A DNA stretch of 64,000 nt from JAEZBP01 sp963832725 (lineage in GTDB: Bacteria > Myxococcota_A > Polyangia > Polyangiales > Sandaracinaceae), in contig CAWHVG010000003.1 in assembly GCA_963832725.1 (NCBI GenBank), positions 744,001 to 808,000 on the forward strand, read 5' to 3'. Both the position numbers and the translations under genes were made by a program. The notes beneath the pieces are model-generated. The model was not told where the DNA came from. It was given only the letters and a program-made list of their open reading frames with translations, and did no database searches. Shown here piece after piece: positions 9,290 through 19,437 of this stretch. Within the stretch, counting starts at the first letter, position 1; each line of letters begins with the position of its first letter.

Positions 9290-10195
9290 TCAGGCGGGCT
9301 CGGGGCGGAGGGTGACGAGCTGGAGGGTGGTTCCGCCGACTTCCTCGGCAGCCTCGACCCACGTGTCGAGCTCCCCGCTCCGCATGGCTTCGCGGAGCTC
9401 GGGGCCCGCCTCCGCGACCCGATCCATCGCCTCCGTGGACATCGCCACCATCTCGCCACGGTCGAGCAGGATGCGCGGTCCGCCGAGCCGGTCGAGCACC
9501 AACGCCATCGCCGAGCGCAGCGCGGTCTCGGTGGCGGTGGACTTGGGCGCGTGCGCGCGGTCGATCTCGTCGAGGAGCTCGTTGTAGGCGAGCAGCACCC
9601 GCGCCAGCTCCGTGTCGTTGTGCAGGTGACAGCGCCGGTGCAGCTCCCCCGATCGCCGGGCCGTCACGACCCCCGCCAGGTCCGCGAGCGGCGTCAGCAC
9701 CTTCTGCCGCGCTCGCCGCATCGCCACGACGCTCGCCAGCAGCCCGAAGAGCGCCAGCAGCGCCAGCGCCCAGCGCCCCGCCAGCACCAGCCGCTGCGCG
9801 TCCGCGTCCGCCCGCCGCATCGCCGTGCGGTTGATCCGGGCCAACGCCAGGAGCTGCTGGGTCACCTGCCGCGTCGCCTGCGGCTCGCCGCCGATCGCCG
9901 CCCGCGCCTGCCGCCGGATCTGCGCCAGCACCGGTCGCTCGGATTGCTCGGTGATGTTCGACTGCGCGGTGTGGAGCCCGTCCATGAACTGCTCGGTGCT
10001 GCGGCCGGCGACGTTCGGGTTGGCCAGCACCGCGAGCATCTGCTCGGCGGCGTACATGCTTCGCTCGTTATCGGCAACGATACCCCCGATGGCCGGCCCC
10101 ATCCGGCCGAGGAGCGCCATGCCGGAGAGCGCCGTGACGACCTGGACGCCCACCAAGAGGAAGAAGAGCGTGCGGAGCTGGGTGCCCAGCCTCAC
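9290..10195 (-). CDS. Two-TM membrane sensor with HAMP linker, no kinase
   Basis: The GTG at 10195 overlaps the trkA TGA (GTGA), giving a 301-residue protein. It starts with a membrane segment (about residues 9-28). A helical periplasmic region of about 110 residues follows, then a second membrane segment (about 145-165) and a HAMP-like stretch (VLTPLADLAGVV then ELARVLLAYNELLDEID). The last 100 residues may form a PAS-like domain (ILLDRGEMVAMSTEAMDRV) but carry no histidine kinase, cyclase or methyl-accepting signature. Being translationally coupled to TrkA, it plausibly senses or modulates the potassium system. That role is inference from position. Confidence 0.55.
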   Translation of the reverse strand: MRLGTQLRTLFFLLVGVQVVTALSGMALLGRMGPAIGGIVADNERSMYAAEQMLAVLANPNVAGRSTEQFMDGLHTAQSNITEQSERPVLAQIRRQARAAIGGEPQATRQVTQQLLALARINRTAMRRADADAQRLVLAGRWALALLALFGLLASVVAMRRARQKVLTPLADLAGVVTARRSGELHRRCHLHNDTELARVLLAYNELLDEIDRAHAPKSTATETALRSAMALVLDRLGGPRILLDRGEMVAMSTEAMDRVAEAGPELREAMRSGELDTWVEAAEEVGGTTLQLVTLRPEPA

Positions 10196-10854
10196 GAGAT
10201 CTTCTCCAGCAACCCCGCGATGGCGCCACGGCGGGCCACCACCACCAGGAGATCCTCGGGCTCGAGCGGACGGCGCGGGTCGGGCAGCTCCACGGTCTCC
10301 TTGTGGGTCCGGCGCACGGCGATCACCGTCACGCCGAAGCGCCGGGGCAGCTCGACCGAGGCCAGGCTCCGCCCGACGAAGCTCGGTGGCGGGTTGAGCT
10401 CCGTGATCACCAGATCCTCGCCGAGCTCGATCTCGTCGAGCACGGTCGAGTACATCAGGCGGGTCGCGTAGCGCTCGCCGAACGCCTGCTCGGGGTTGAC
10501 CACCTCGTGGGCACCGACGAGGCGCAGAATCCGCTCGTGGAGGGGGTCGGCGGCGCGGGCCACCACCCGCTCGGCGCCCATCTGCCTGAGGAGCGCGGTG
10601 GTGATGATCGATGCCTCGCGAGCCTCGGTTCCGATGGCGCAGACGCAGAGGTCGCGGCGAGCCGGGTTGGTCCGGGCGAGCGCGGTCTCGTCGGTCGAGT
10701 CGAAGCAGACCGCCTCGGCGACCACGCTGGTGGCCGCGCGCACGCGCTCTTCGCTCCAATCCACCGCCAGCACCTCGACGCCCTTGCGGGTCAACGAGCG
10801 CGCCAGCGCGAGACCGAACTGACCGAGACCGATGACGATGGCCTGCCTGCTCAT
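10192..10854 (-). CDS. trkA: Potassium uptake regulatory subunit TrkA/KtrA (RCK protein)
   Basis: This is the cytoplasmic NAD(H)/nucleotide-binding subunit that gates a Trk/Ktr channel. The start at 10854 gives MSRQAIVIGLGQFGLALA with the GxGxxG Rossmann motif and a conserved acidic residue at the end of strand 2 (VLAVDWS). Residues 1-140 form the RCK-N domain and about 140-220 the RCK-C domain. At 220 residues it has the length of KtrA/KtrC, half that of E. coli TrkA. It lies 112 bp after trkH and overlaps the HAMP protein gene by 4 bp, forming one operon. Confidence 0.88.
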   Translation of the reverse strand: MSRQAIVIGLGQFGLALARSLTRKGVEVLAVDWSEERVRAATSVVAEAVCFDSTDETALARTNPARRDLCVCAIGTEAREASIITTALLRQMGAERVVARAADPLHERILRLVGAHEVVNPEQAFGERYATRLMYSTVLDEIELGEDLVITELNPPPSFVGRSLASVELPRRFGVTVIAVRRTHKETVELPDPRRPLEPEDLLVVVARRGAIAGLLEKIS

Positions 10855-10966
10855 GGGCGTTCCTCCGCGCCGAGCCGGCGCTGGGCGGCGCGCCGGATGG
10901 GCGCGCAGCGAGGGTAGGAGATGGATCGCGGGATGGATCGCGGTCGCGCGCGGTGTCCAGCGCACC

Positions 10967-13006
10967 TCATCCGACGTCCACCTCTTCCTCGGGATAGATG
11001 ACCGGGCTCTCGTGCTGCTGTTCGGCCAGGAAGAGGAAGAGCGTCAGGGGCCCCACGCGGCCCGCGAACATGCAGGCCATGATGATGATCTTGCCGACCG
11101 AGTCGAGCGTGCCGGTCCCATTCAGCGAGAGGCCGACGGTGCCGAGCGCAGAGACCACCTCGAACACGCCGATCTCGAGCTCCATGCGCTGGGTGAGCTG
11201 GATCGCCAGCACGCCGACCAGGCAAGTGAGCACGCCGACGGTGATCACCGCCGCCGCCTTGAAGACGGTCGTGCTCCCGATCCGGCGGCCGAAGGCCTCG
11301 GCGTGACCGCGCCCGCGCAAGGTCGCCGCGACCATGAACCCGACGATGGCGCTCGTAGTCGTCTTGATACCGCCCGCCGTGCCGCCCGGGCTCCCCCCCA
11401 GGAACATGAAGAGGATCATCAGCGTCTGGGTGGCCGGCCGGGTGACCGTCAGATCGACCGAGTTGAAGCCGGCCGTCCGCAGGGTGGCCGACTGGAAGAA
11501 GGCGTTGTGGATACGGTCCAGCCAGCTCAGGTTCTGGAGCGACACGGACCACTCGAGGGCGGCGTAGAGGAACGTGCCCGACACCAGGAGCGCCACCGTG
11601 GTGGTGAGGATCAGCCTCTCCTGCAAGCGCACCCGCTTGCCGCGCGCCCAGCGCGGGAACGCCGCCACCGCCGCCGGTGAGAGCCCCCCGATGATGATCA
11701 GCAGCGCCACGGTCCACAGCACCACGGCGTCGCCTTGATAGGGCACCAGGCTGTCCGACTGCAGAGCGAAGCCCGCGTTGCAGAAGGCGCTGATCGACGT
11801 GAACGCGCCACGCCAGATCGCGCGAGGCAGCGGGTCGCCCTCGAAATAGAACGCCGTGGCGAGGATGGCGGCGCCCAAGAGCTCGCTCGCCGCCGTGACC
11901 AGAATCACCTGTGACAGAGAGCTGACGAGCTGCCGGCGATCCTCCACGTTCACGGCGCCCGCGACCGCGCGCTCGTGCCGTAGCGACAGGCGGCGGCCCA
12001 AAGCAGCCAGCGCGACCGTGTAGAAGGTCATGATCCCGAGGCCGCCCACCTGGATCAGCATCAAGAGCGTGACCAGCCCGAAGGTCGAGAAGGCGTGTGG
12101 CGTATCGAGGACGATGAGCCCGGTCACGCAGACCGCGCTCGTGGACGTGAACACGCCGTTCAGGAAGCCGACGCCGTCGCCGCTGGCGGAGGCGAGGGGC
12201 AACGAGAGCAGGATCCCGCCGATGGCGCAGAGGCCGAGGAAGGTGGCGACCAGCAGCCGGGCCGGGTTCTCGAGGATGCGCGAGAGCGGGCTCTCTTCAT
12301 CGGAAGTGCGCGGGGCGACGATCACGGTGACGGCGGGCACGACCCCGAGACAGCTCAGTGCGAAAGCCGGCGTGTCGCGCGTGAACCACACGCCCGCCCA
12401 GGATCCGGCCGTCAAGACCGCGAGGATCCACTTCGCCCACGGCGCGCTCCGCTCGTAGAACGCCCATCGCAGAGCGATGAGCGTGGCCACGAGGAGCGCC
12501 GACGCGGTCAGCGCCATGTCGATGACGCTGCGGCGGCCCAGGACGAGCACCTCCAGGAACCATGCACCCAGGCCCATGAGGCTGGCGATGCGGGCGGTCC
12601 GCGCCCGCGAGGGCATGGCGGAGGCGGCCGTCAGGCCGAGGGTCGGCTCGAAGAGGATGAGGTGGCCGACCAGCCACAGCCCGACGCTGCCCATGACCAG
12701 GAGCTCCGGCTCCCGGAGCACCCGGGGCGCGTTGGGGGCGGCGCCGGCGATCACGGCGAGGACCGCCATCGTCCGCGCCGTACGCGGGCGACCACGGAGT
12801 AGGAAGCCCGCGAAGAGCAGGAGCGCCGCCGCGGCGGCCTGCGCGGGCAAGGTCCAGATGGGCGGGTGCGCCGGCAGGAGCAGCCCGCCGATGGCCAAGA
12901 GCACCGGCGCGAGCTGCACCAAGAGCAGACCGCGCTCGAGCCGAAAGGCGTGGAGGAAGCGCAGGTGCTCCCCCCAGGTCGGACCACGCCGGGCACGGAG
13001 CCGCAT
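10967..13006 (-). CDS. trkH: TrkH/KtrB-family potassium transporter with an extra N-terminal membrane domain
   Basis: This is the membrane pore of a Trk/Ktr potassium uptake system. All four pore loops are visible: TSTSAVCVTG (about 287-296), TSISAFCNAGF (403-413), QSATLRTAGF (505-514) and SALGTVGLSL (619-628), each with the selectivity-filter Gly. The protein is 679 residues, about 200 longer than usual. The excess is an N-terminal block (about 25-230) with some six or seven hydrophobic segments before the first pore repeat. The start at 13006 is chosen because upstream residues are Arg/Pro-rich shadow. trkA and a HAMP protein follow. The extra domain is unassigned. Confidence 0.88.
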   Translation of the reverse strand: MRLRARRGPTWGEHLRFLHAFRLERGLLLVQLAPVLLAIGGLLLPAHPPIWTLPAQAAAAALLLFAGFLLRGRPRTARTMAVLAVIAGAAPNAPRVLREPELLVMGSVGLWLVGHLILFEPTLGLTAASAMPSRARTARIASLMGLGAWFLEVLVLGRRSVIDMALTASALLVATLIALRWAFYERSAPWAKWILAVLTAGSWAGVWFTRDTPAFALSCLGVVPAVTVIVAPRTSDEESPLSRILENPARLLVATFLGLCAIGGILLSLPLASASGDGVGFLNGVFTSTSAVCVTGLIVLDTPHAFSTFGLVTLLMLIQVGGLGIMTFYTVALAALGRRLSLRHERAVAGAVNVEDRRQLVSSLSQVILVTAASELLGAAILATAFYFEGDPLPRAIWRGAFTSISAFCNAGFALQSDSLVPYQGDAVVLWTVALLIIIGGLSPAAVAAFPRWARGKRVRLQERLILTTTVALLVSGTFLYAALEWSVSLQNLSWLDRIHNAFFQSATLRTAGFNSVDLTVTRPATQTLMILFMFLGGSPGGTAGGIKTTTSAIVGFMVAATLRGRGHAEAFGRRIGSTTVFKAAAVITVGVLTCLVGVLAIQLTQRMELEIGVFEVVSALGTVGLSLNGTGTLDSVGKIIIMACMFAGRVGPLTLFLFLAEQQHESPVIYPEEEVDVG

Positions 13007-13089
13007 TGCGAGGGAACCTACTACAACGGGGCGGCTCGAGGAGCCAATGCCGGGCCATGGGCCGTGAATGGGCAACGGCCCGGAGCGTC

Positions 13090-13095
13090 TATGAT
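13090..13095 (+). promoter_or_regulatory. Candidate -10 box for the HEAT-repeat gene
   Basis: TATGAT matches the sigma-70 -10 consensus at five of six positions and stands out in GC-rich DNA. It lies 45 bp before the ATG at 13140 in the divergent gap with trkH. No good -35 box is found 16-18 bp upstream. Confidence 0.35.
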
Positions 13096-13139
13096 AGGGT
13101 TCGGACGCGACCCGTGGTGGGGGTCCGACGGGCGGAACG

Positions 13140-14049
13140 ATGGCACTCGGGACGTGGCGCGGCGCCCTCTTCGGAGCGCTCCTCTGGTTGAGCTCGCCGG
13201 GCGGTGCGCTGGCGCAGTCGCTCACGGCCGAGCAGCTCCAGCACACGATCGACCAGCTCCAGCACGGAGAGCCGCCGGCCCGGGCGGGCGCCGCGGAGAC
13301 TCTGGGGCGTCGAGCCGCGCGGCAACGGGACACGGTGGTACCGCTGTTGAGAGACCGGCTGCGCCACGACGACGACTGGCGCGTCCGGGCCTCCTCCGGT
13401 CGGGCGCTCGGGAGGTTGGCCGCCCGCGACGCCGTGCCCGATCTGGTGCACGCCCTGCGCGATTCCGTGGTCGACGTCCGCGTGGTGGCGGCGGCGGCAA
13501 TTCTGGCGCCTGCCGGATCCGGCCGCGGTGCCGGCGCTGCTCGAGCTCCTCCGCGATCAGGACCCTTCGGCCCGCCAGTGGGGCGCGCTGGCGCTCGGGG
13601 TCATCCGCGACCGGCGGGCGACGACGCCGCTCTTCACGCTCCTGGGCGATCCCGAAGCGGACGTACGCCTCGACGCGCTCCGCTCGCTCGGCCGCATCCG
13701 CGACGCGACGGCAACCGCCGCGCTCGAGCGCTACGCGGCGGAGGACGCGCACCCGATGAACGAGCGCTTGGAAGCCATCAACTCCCTGGCGTCGCTCGAC
13801 GGCCCGGAGAAAGTCGACGCCCTCGTCCGCCTCGCGCGCCACGACGCCGCCGAGGTCCGCGGCCGCGCGGTGCAGTCGCTGGGCCACGTGGGCGACGCTC
13901 TGGTCATCCCGGCGCTGCGCGAACGGCGCGCCGTGGAGCACAGCGCCGCCGTCCGCACGGCGATCGACGAGGCCATCCAATCCATCGAGAACCGCGCGGC
14001 GGGCCGGAGCGGACACGGCGCACCCCTGAACCTCCCACCCCTCGACTGA
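13140..14049 (+). CDS. Exported HEAT-repeat protein (one frameshift)
   Basis: A signal peptide (residues 1-25, cleavage after GALAQ) precedes a run of HEAT or PBS-lyase-type helical repeats of about 31 residues, such as DDDWRVRASSGRALGRLAA and DPEADVRLDALRSLGRI. Such proteins are scaffolds and show no catalytic residues. The frame breaks near 13503. Upstream reads AAAAI, downstream RLPDPAAVPALLELL, and removing one base in AATTCTGG joins them as a continuous repeat. The total is about 302 residues. It is transcribed divergently from trkH. Partner unknown. Confidence 0.6.
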
Positions 14050-14115
14050 CCTCTTCGCGCCGATCGCGCTGGCGGGCGTTCGTCGAGCGCCTCGAGCGAC
14101 GCGTCGGCCAGCCCC

Positions 14116-16822
14116 TCAGCTCGGCCGCGCGCTCGCCATGCGGGCCAGCAATCGCGCGAGCGTCGCCAGCGCATCGAGATGTGCGTCCGCGCCGCCTTTC
14201 GGAGCACTGTTCGGAAGCGTGATCGTCAGCCGGGCCGTACCTCCCTCGTCGACGTCGACACACTGGGCGAGGCTCTCGCCGATGGCCCGCTCCAACGCGC
14301 GCGACTCGTCGCTCGAGGGCGCCTGCGGCAAGAGCTCGGCGAGGAGCTCGAACGCGCCGGTCAGCATCCGTCCCGTCGCTGCCGCAACCCGCTCCTGCCG
14401 GGCCAGGCGCGCCGTCTCGGCACCGATGCGCTCGGCCTCGCTGGCGTCGAGCGGCGCCTCGGGCTTGGCCCCGAGCAACACCTCCAACCGGTTGCGCAGC
14501 GCCTCCACTCCGCTCGTGAGCGCGACCTCGTCCACGTCGGTGTCGGGATCGAGCGCTGCGAGCGCGAGCTCCCGCTTTCCCGCCAGCGTTCCGAGCAGGT
14601 TCTCCTCGATCGTCTCCTCCGTGACGAGCACGAACACCTGCACCGGACGGGTCTGCCCCATGCGGTGCACGCGGGCGATGCGCTGCTCGAGCACGGCGGG
14701 GTTCCACGGCAGGTCCACGTTCACGACCGTGTCGGCGACCTGCAGGTTCAGCCCCGTGGACCCGGCGTTGGTGGTCACGAAGAACACGCAGTCGGGGTCC
14801 TGCTCGAAGCGCTGGACGAGGCCGGCGCGCTTCTTCTGCGGCACCGACCCGTCGAGCCGCACGAACCCGAGACCGCGCGCCTCCAGCAAGGGCTCGATCA
14901 GCCCCAGCATCGTGGTCCACTCCGAGAAGAGCACGACTTTGCGGCCGTCCTCGGCGGCCAGCCGATCGAAGAGCGCCGCCAGCTCCTCGAGCTTGCTCGA
15001 GTATCCAGGCGCCTTCTTGTCGACCAAATAGGTGCCGTTCGCAGCCAAGCGGCACATCAGGAGGGCCTTCTGGAGACGCAAGAGATCCATCTCGGTGATG
15101 AACGACTTGCGCACGATGCTGCTGACGACCTGCATGTGCCCCGAGTGGATGTCGACCTGTTCCTCGGTCGGCGCAACGCGGATCAGCTCCACACTGCGTG
15201 GCGGCAGCTCCTTCAGGACGTCGGCGCGCGTGCGGCGCAGGAGCACGCTTCCGAGCCGCTCTCGCAGCTCCGTCAGGTTCTTGTAGCCGAGGACGCGCCC
15301 CGCCTCGTCGACGACGCGATGGCGGTTCATGAAGCGGAACGCCGGCCCGAGCTGCCGCTCGTCGACGGCCTCGATCACGGAGTAGAGCTCCTCCAGCCGG
15401 TTCTCGAGCGGCGTCCCCGACAAGACCAGCAAGAAGCGTGACCGCAGGCTCTTGATGGCGCGGCTCGTCTTCGCTTCCCAGTTCTTGATGCGCTGGCCCT
15501 CGTCCAAGATGATCAGGTCCCAGGGCACGCTCTCGACCGACGGCATGTCGCGCAGCACCTGCTCGTAGTTGCAGACGCTGAAGAACGCTCCGTCTCCGTA
15601 CTGATCCGCGCGCTCGCTGGCGCGACCCGCGATCACACGGCTGCTCCGCTCGGAGAAGCGCTCGATCTCCCGCCTCCACTGGGACTTGAGCGAGGTCGGA
15701 CAGACGACGAGCACGTGGCGGATCCCGGTCTCGCGTGCGAGCAACTCGGCGACACCGATGCCCTGGATGGTCTTTCCGAGGCCCATGTCGTCCGCGAGGA
15801 TGGCGCGCCCCGCGCCGACTGCGAACGCGATCCCGTCGAGCTGGTAGGGCAAGAGCTCGGTCTTCAGCAGCGTCCGCCGCAGCGGGTGCTCCGCGGGAGA
15901 TGCGCGGATCTCCCGGGCGCGCGACTCGAGGCGCTGCCGGAGCATGCGCTGGTCGATATAGGCCTCGGCATCCGGATAGACCCTCACGTCCTCGCCGGCA
16001 CGGTCGAGCCGTCCGAGCCTCCGCGTCAGAATCGCGCAGATCGGTGATGGGCCGGTCCAAGAGCGGCTCGACGATACGACGCGCAGCGTCGCTCACACGG
16101 TCCGGCACCGCGAGGCGCAGCTCGAGCACTTCGCCGTAGCGGAGAAAGACGCTGAAGCTCGTGCGTCGGTAGGGCTTGGCGAGCGCGGCGGCGGGAAAGC
16201 GCCGGCGAACACGAGCGAGCGCGTAGAGGACGTGCTTGCACGTGCCGAGCGTGTTCTTGCGGAAGTCGGGGCACGAGCAGTACGAATGCCTCGCTGGGTC
16301 CCCCGGAGGGCGACCCGGTAGGTCTTGCCGGAGCTCGCGCTGGTCAGCGTGTAGTCGGTCCAGGGCACCTTCGGGTTCGCGGACCGGAGGCGCATCTTCT
16401 CCTCACGCGGCGCGCTCGGCTCGGTCGTCCAGCGCCCGCTGCACCAGCTCCTCTTCCGAGAGGCTCTCGACGGGCGTCCGCTCGCGAGGGGGCGCCGCCA
16501 ACCCGAGCGTCATCTTCTCTTCGAGCACCAGAGAGAGCGCCGCGCCGCCGTGCACGCAGCTCGTCGCGCACGCGCTGCACTCGACGAGCAAGCGGCCGCG
16601 CGCCGCCTCCGCGCGAGTGACGCGCACGGTGGCGTCCGCGACACACACCGCGAGCTCCCGGGACGAAAACCTGACGTGATCGGTCGGGTCGACGTCGAGC
16701 TTGCCGCCTTCGCGCAAGAGCTGGGCGCCGTCCGCCCCGAGAAGCTTGCACGCCTGCCGGTACTCGATGCGGGAGAGGAGGTCGCGCAGCGTCAAATCGC
16801 GGGCCCGTTTGGTCTTGGCCAT
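14116..16822 (-). CDS. SNF2-family helicase with N-terminal zinc fingers (three frameshifts)
   Basis: This is an SF2/SNF2 ATP-dependent DNA translocase of about 900 residues, split across frames. From 16822 the N-terminus (MAKTKRARDLTLRDLLSR) carries a zinc-binding pattern ECSACATSCVHGGA. The frame changes near 16410 (to REEKMRLRSANPKVPWTDY) and near 16300, giving a SWIM finger, YCSCPDFRKNTLGTCKH. It changes again at 16029-16033 inside GAATC. The rest is intact: Walker A DDMGLGKT, a DEGQ box, SGTPLEN, and motif VI QRIARVHRMGQ. The WTDY-SGKTYRV-CSCPDF arrangement is known in one family of bacterial SWIM/SNF2 proteins, so I treat it as one gene, not three. It may act in transcription or repair; the target is unknown. 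Confidence 0.82.
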
Positions 16823-16876
16823 CCCTACGGCCGTACCACATCGGCGTGACCCGGCGAAGCCTCGAGCCCCATGCCA

Positions 16877-18580
16877 TCAGCGCCGTAGGGCGTTCAGCGC
16901 GTCCGCCATATCCGGGAGCTCCCGGAGGTGGTCTTCGATCATCTTCGAGAGCGAATCGAGCCGCAGCGCGGCCGGCCCCAGCTCCGCTTCGATCGACTGG
17001 GCGCGGCTCTCGAGCTCGTTCAGCTCGTACGTGGCCTCCGCCCCCAGGGTCCCGAGGCGCCCGCGAAGCTGCGAGCGCTGAAAGCGCAGATCCTCCTGCT
17101 CGCGCTCGTGCGCGGCCAGCTCGCGGTCGAGCTCCTCCACGTCCCGCTGGTGCTCGAGCCACTCGCTCGCCAGCCGCCCCGCGCTCGAGAGTGGTTGCAC
17201 CGACGCGCGCGTGAGCTCGGACGCAGGCGGCGCGAGCCCCGCCCACGCGGCGAGAAGAGGCTCCTCCACCGCAGCCAACCGCTCCCGCAGGGCTGCCAAG
17301 CGAGGGCGCCGCTCGTCGAGGTAGGCCGTGACCCGCGCTTCGTCCCGACCCAGCGCGTCGATGGCCCGGTCCAGCGACAGGCGCCCGTCCGCGGCCCGGC
17401 CCTCGCGGTCCGAGACCATCCTGCGGACGAGCGCGAGCTCCGCGCTCTGTGCCGCCACCAGCGACGCGAGGGCCTCGAGCTCCACCAGCGCATCGGAGAG
17501 CCATGTCGGGAGCGCTCGGGGATGGGCGCGCGCCGAGAGCGCTCGCAGCACCTCGACGCGGTCCATGCTTTCGCCGGACTCGCGAGGCGCCGTCTTCAGC
17601 AGCGCCCGCTCGCGCGCGATGACACTCGCGAACTCCGCCTGCTGGATCGTGGCATCCGGCCGGCCCCCCACGAAAGGGCGGAGCGCGTCGACGACCCGGT
17701 GCGCGTCCTCGTGACGGCGCGCGGGATCCTTCTCCAAGAGCTGCATCACCACCGCTTCGAGCTCGGCGGACACGTGCGGCGCCCGCTCGGAGAGCCGTGG
17801 CGCCGGCTCGCGGATGTGCTTGAGGATCAGATCCGGCGCGCTCCCCGAGAACGGCGGTTCGCCCGCGATCATCTCGTAGAGCACGCAGCCGAGCGCGTAG
17901 AGGTCGGCTTTGCCCGTCACCGGCGCCCCTCGAGCCTGTTCGGGCGCCATGTACTCCGGCGTCCCGAAGACCAATCCGGTCGCCGTGAGCCGCAGCTCGC
18001 CCTTCATCGCCGCCAAACCGAAGTCGAGCAGCTTGACGAAGTCGTCTCCCGCCGCGCCCGGGAGCAGGTAGACGTTCTCGGGCTTGATGTCCCGGTGGAT
18101 CACGTCGAGCTCGTGGGCGCGCGCCAGCGCCGAGGCCATCTGCATGGCGATGCTCACCGCGCGCCGCACCCCGAGCCCGCCCCTGTCGACGGTGTCCGAG
18201 AGCGGCTCGCCGACCAGGAACTCCATCACGAGGTAGACCAATCCGTCGTCGGTCTCGCCGTAGTCGCTGATGTCGATGATGTTGGGGTGATCGATGCGGT
18301 TGGCCGCCTTGGCCTCGCGCAGAAAGCGACGACGGTGGGTGGGCTCCAGCGCCAGCTCCGGCGAGAGGAACTTGAGGGCCACGTCGCGACCGACCAGCTC
18401 CTGCCGCGCGCGGTAGACCGTCCCCATCCCTCCGGCGCCAACTCGCTCGAGGACCGTGTAGCGGTCTGCGATGGTGCGTCCGACGACCTCGTCGGGCAGC
18501 TCCTCGAGCGCTCCGCCGTCGAGCGGGCAGACCTCGGGGTCGCCTCGCCACTTCGCGCCGCAGATGCTGCAGACCCTCAC
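16877..18580 (-). CDS. Ser/Thr protein kinase with N-terminal zinc ribbon and C-terminal coiled coil
   Basis: This is a 567-residue cytoplasmic Hanks-type kinase. The N-terminus has a small zinc ribbon (CSIC, then CPLDG at residues 4-22). The kinase domain follows, about 40-310: Gly loop GAGGMGTVY, Lys70, HRDIKPEN (162-169), DFG (186-188) and GTPEYMAPEQ. After residue 330 the chain is helical, Arg/Glu/Ala-rich and probably coiled coil to the end. No membrane segment, PASTA or other sensor is seen. It is divergent from the YqaA gene. Its substrate is unknown; a second ribbon-kinase lies at 30735. Confidence 0.9.
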   Translation of the reverse strand: MRVCSICGAKWRGDPEVCPLDGGALEELPDEVVGRTIADRYTVLERVGAGGMGTVYRARQELVGRDVALKFLSPELALEPTHRRRFLREAKAANRIDHPNIIDISDYGETDDGLVYLVMEFLVGEPLSDTVDRGGLGVRRAVSIAMQMASALARAHELDVIHRDIKPENVYLLPGAAGDDFVKLLDFGLAAMKGELRLTATGLVFGTPEYMAPEQARGAPVTGKADLYALGCVLYEMIAGEPPFSGSAPDLILKHIREPAPRLSERAPHVSAELEAVVMQLLEKDPARRHEDAHRVVDALRPFVGGRPDATIQQAEFASVIARERALLKTAPRESGESMDRVEVLRALSARAHPRALPTWLSDALVELEALASLVAAQSAELALVRRMVSDREGRAADGRLSLDRAIDALGRDEARVTAYLDERRPRLAALRERLAAVEEPLLAAWAGLAPPASELTRASVQPLSSAGRLASEWLEHQRDVEELDRELAAHEREQEDLRFQRSQLRGRLGTLGAEATYELNELESRAQSIEAELGPAALRLDSLSKMIEDHLRELPDMADALNALRR

Positions 18581-18650
18581 CGCTCAACCTCGTCCGGGTC
18601 TCGTCCCCCGCGCTCAGGGTACTCCACCCAACGACCCTTCGAACGCAGAA

Positions 18651-18679
18651 TTGACCGGCTCGGAGGCCTCTGCTAACCC
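18651..18679 (+). promoter_or_regulatory. Candidate sigma-70 promoter giving a near-leaderless mRNA
   Basis: TTGACC (18651-18656) and TAACCC (18674-18679) are separated by 17 bp. Transcription would start about 7 bp later, near 18686, which is within 3 bases of the ATG at 18689. No Shine-Dalgarno sequence precedes that ATG. Confidence 0.4.
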
Positions 18680-18688
18680 GCCGCTCGA

Positions 18689-19408
18689 ATGAGCGCGAGC
18701 ACCCCGGAAGGCGATGGCGCGAACACCGCCGTCATCGAGCCCCCGACCGAGTCCACGCCCATTCCGTGGTACCGCTGGCCGACCACCCGGCTGAGGCGTC
18801 TCTACGACTGGACGCTGAGCTGGGCCGACACGCGCTTCGCCGTGCCCGCCCTCTTCACGCTGGCGTTCGTCGAGGCGAGCTTCTTCCCAATCCCGCCGGA
18901 CGTGCTCTTGATGGCCATGTGCCTCGGCAAGCCCAAGCGGGCGCTGCGCTACGCCACGGTCTGCACCGCCGGCTCGGTGATCGGCGGCCTCCTCGGCTGG
19001 ACCATCGGCGTGCAGCTCTGGCGAACCATGGGCGTCTTCGACGGCTGCCCCGAGTTCGCCGGCGGCGGCGCGCTCTTCGAGTACGTGCCGAGCTTCACCT
19101 GCCACAACTTCGACGTCGTCCGGCAGGCCTACCAGAGCAACGCCTGGATGGCGCTCTTCACGGCCGCGTTCACGCCCATCCCCTACAAGGTGTTCACCAT
19201 CGCCGCGGGCGTATTCCAGGTGGCGATCCCGACCCTGATCGGCGCCAGCGCGGTCGGCCGAGGCGCGCGCTTCTTCCTGGTCGCCGGGATGATCTACTTC
19301 TTCGGCCCCAAGGTCCGAACCTTCATCGAGCGCCGCTTCGAGCTGCTCACGCTGGTGTTCACGGTCCTCCTCATCGGCGGGTTCGTCCTCATCAAGTACG
19401 TCACGTAG
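18689..19408 (+). CDS. YqaA/DedA-family membrane protein
   Basis: This is a 239-residue inner-membrane protein of the DedA/SNARE-associated superfamily, YqaA branch. The motif FVEASFFPIPPDVLLMAMCL near residues 60-80 is the family's re-entrant loop, and FTPIPYKVFTIAAG near 165 is the second conserved block. Hydrophobic segments lie near 50, 95, 155, 180 and 220. The first 30 residues are polar and Pro/Thr-rich. Members affect membrane homeostasis, possibly lipid scrambling, but the substrate of this one is unknown. It reads toward the cysteine cluster and may be its first gene, though a separate promoter lies before the Rrf2 gene. Confidence 0.82.
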   Translation: MSASTPEGDGANTAVIEPPTESTPIPWYRWPTTRLRRLYDWTLSWADTRFAVPALFTLAFVEASFFPIPPDVLLMAMCLGKPKRALRYATVCTAGSVIGGLLGWTIGVQLWRTMGVFDGCPEFAGGGALFEYVPSFTCHNFDVVRQAYQSNAWMALFTAAFTPIPYKVFTIAAGVFQVAIPTLIGASAVGRGARFFLVAGMIYFFGPKVRTFIERRFELLTLVFTVLLIGGFVLIKYVT

Positions 19409-19437
19409 GTTTGGGCGCGGACCGGGGCCGTGCATTC

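Noticed and set aside
16093..16822. Separate small genes upstream of the SNF2 helicase
   Set aside because: Their products join into the N-terminus of one SWIM/SNF2 family when three single-base errors are allowed, so they are parts of one gene.
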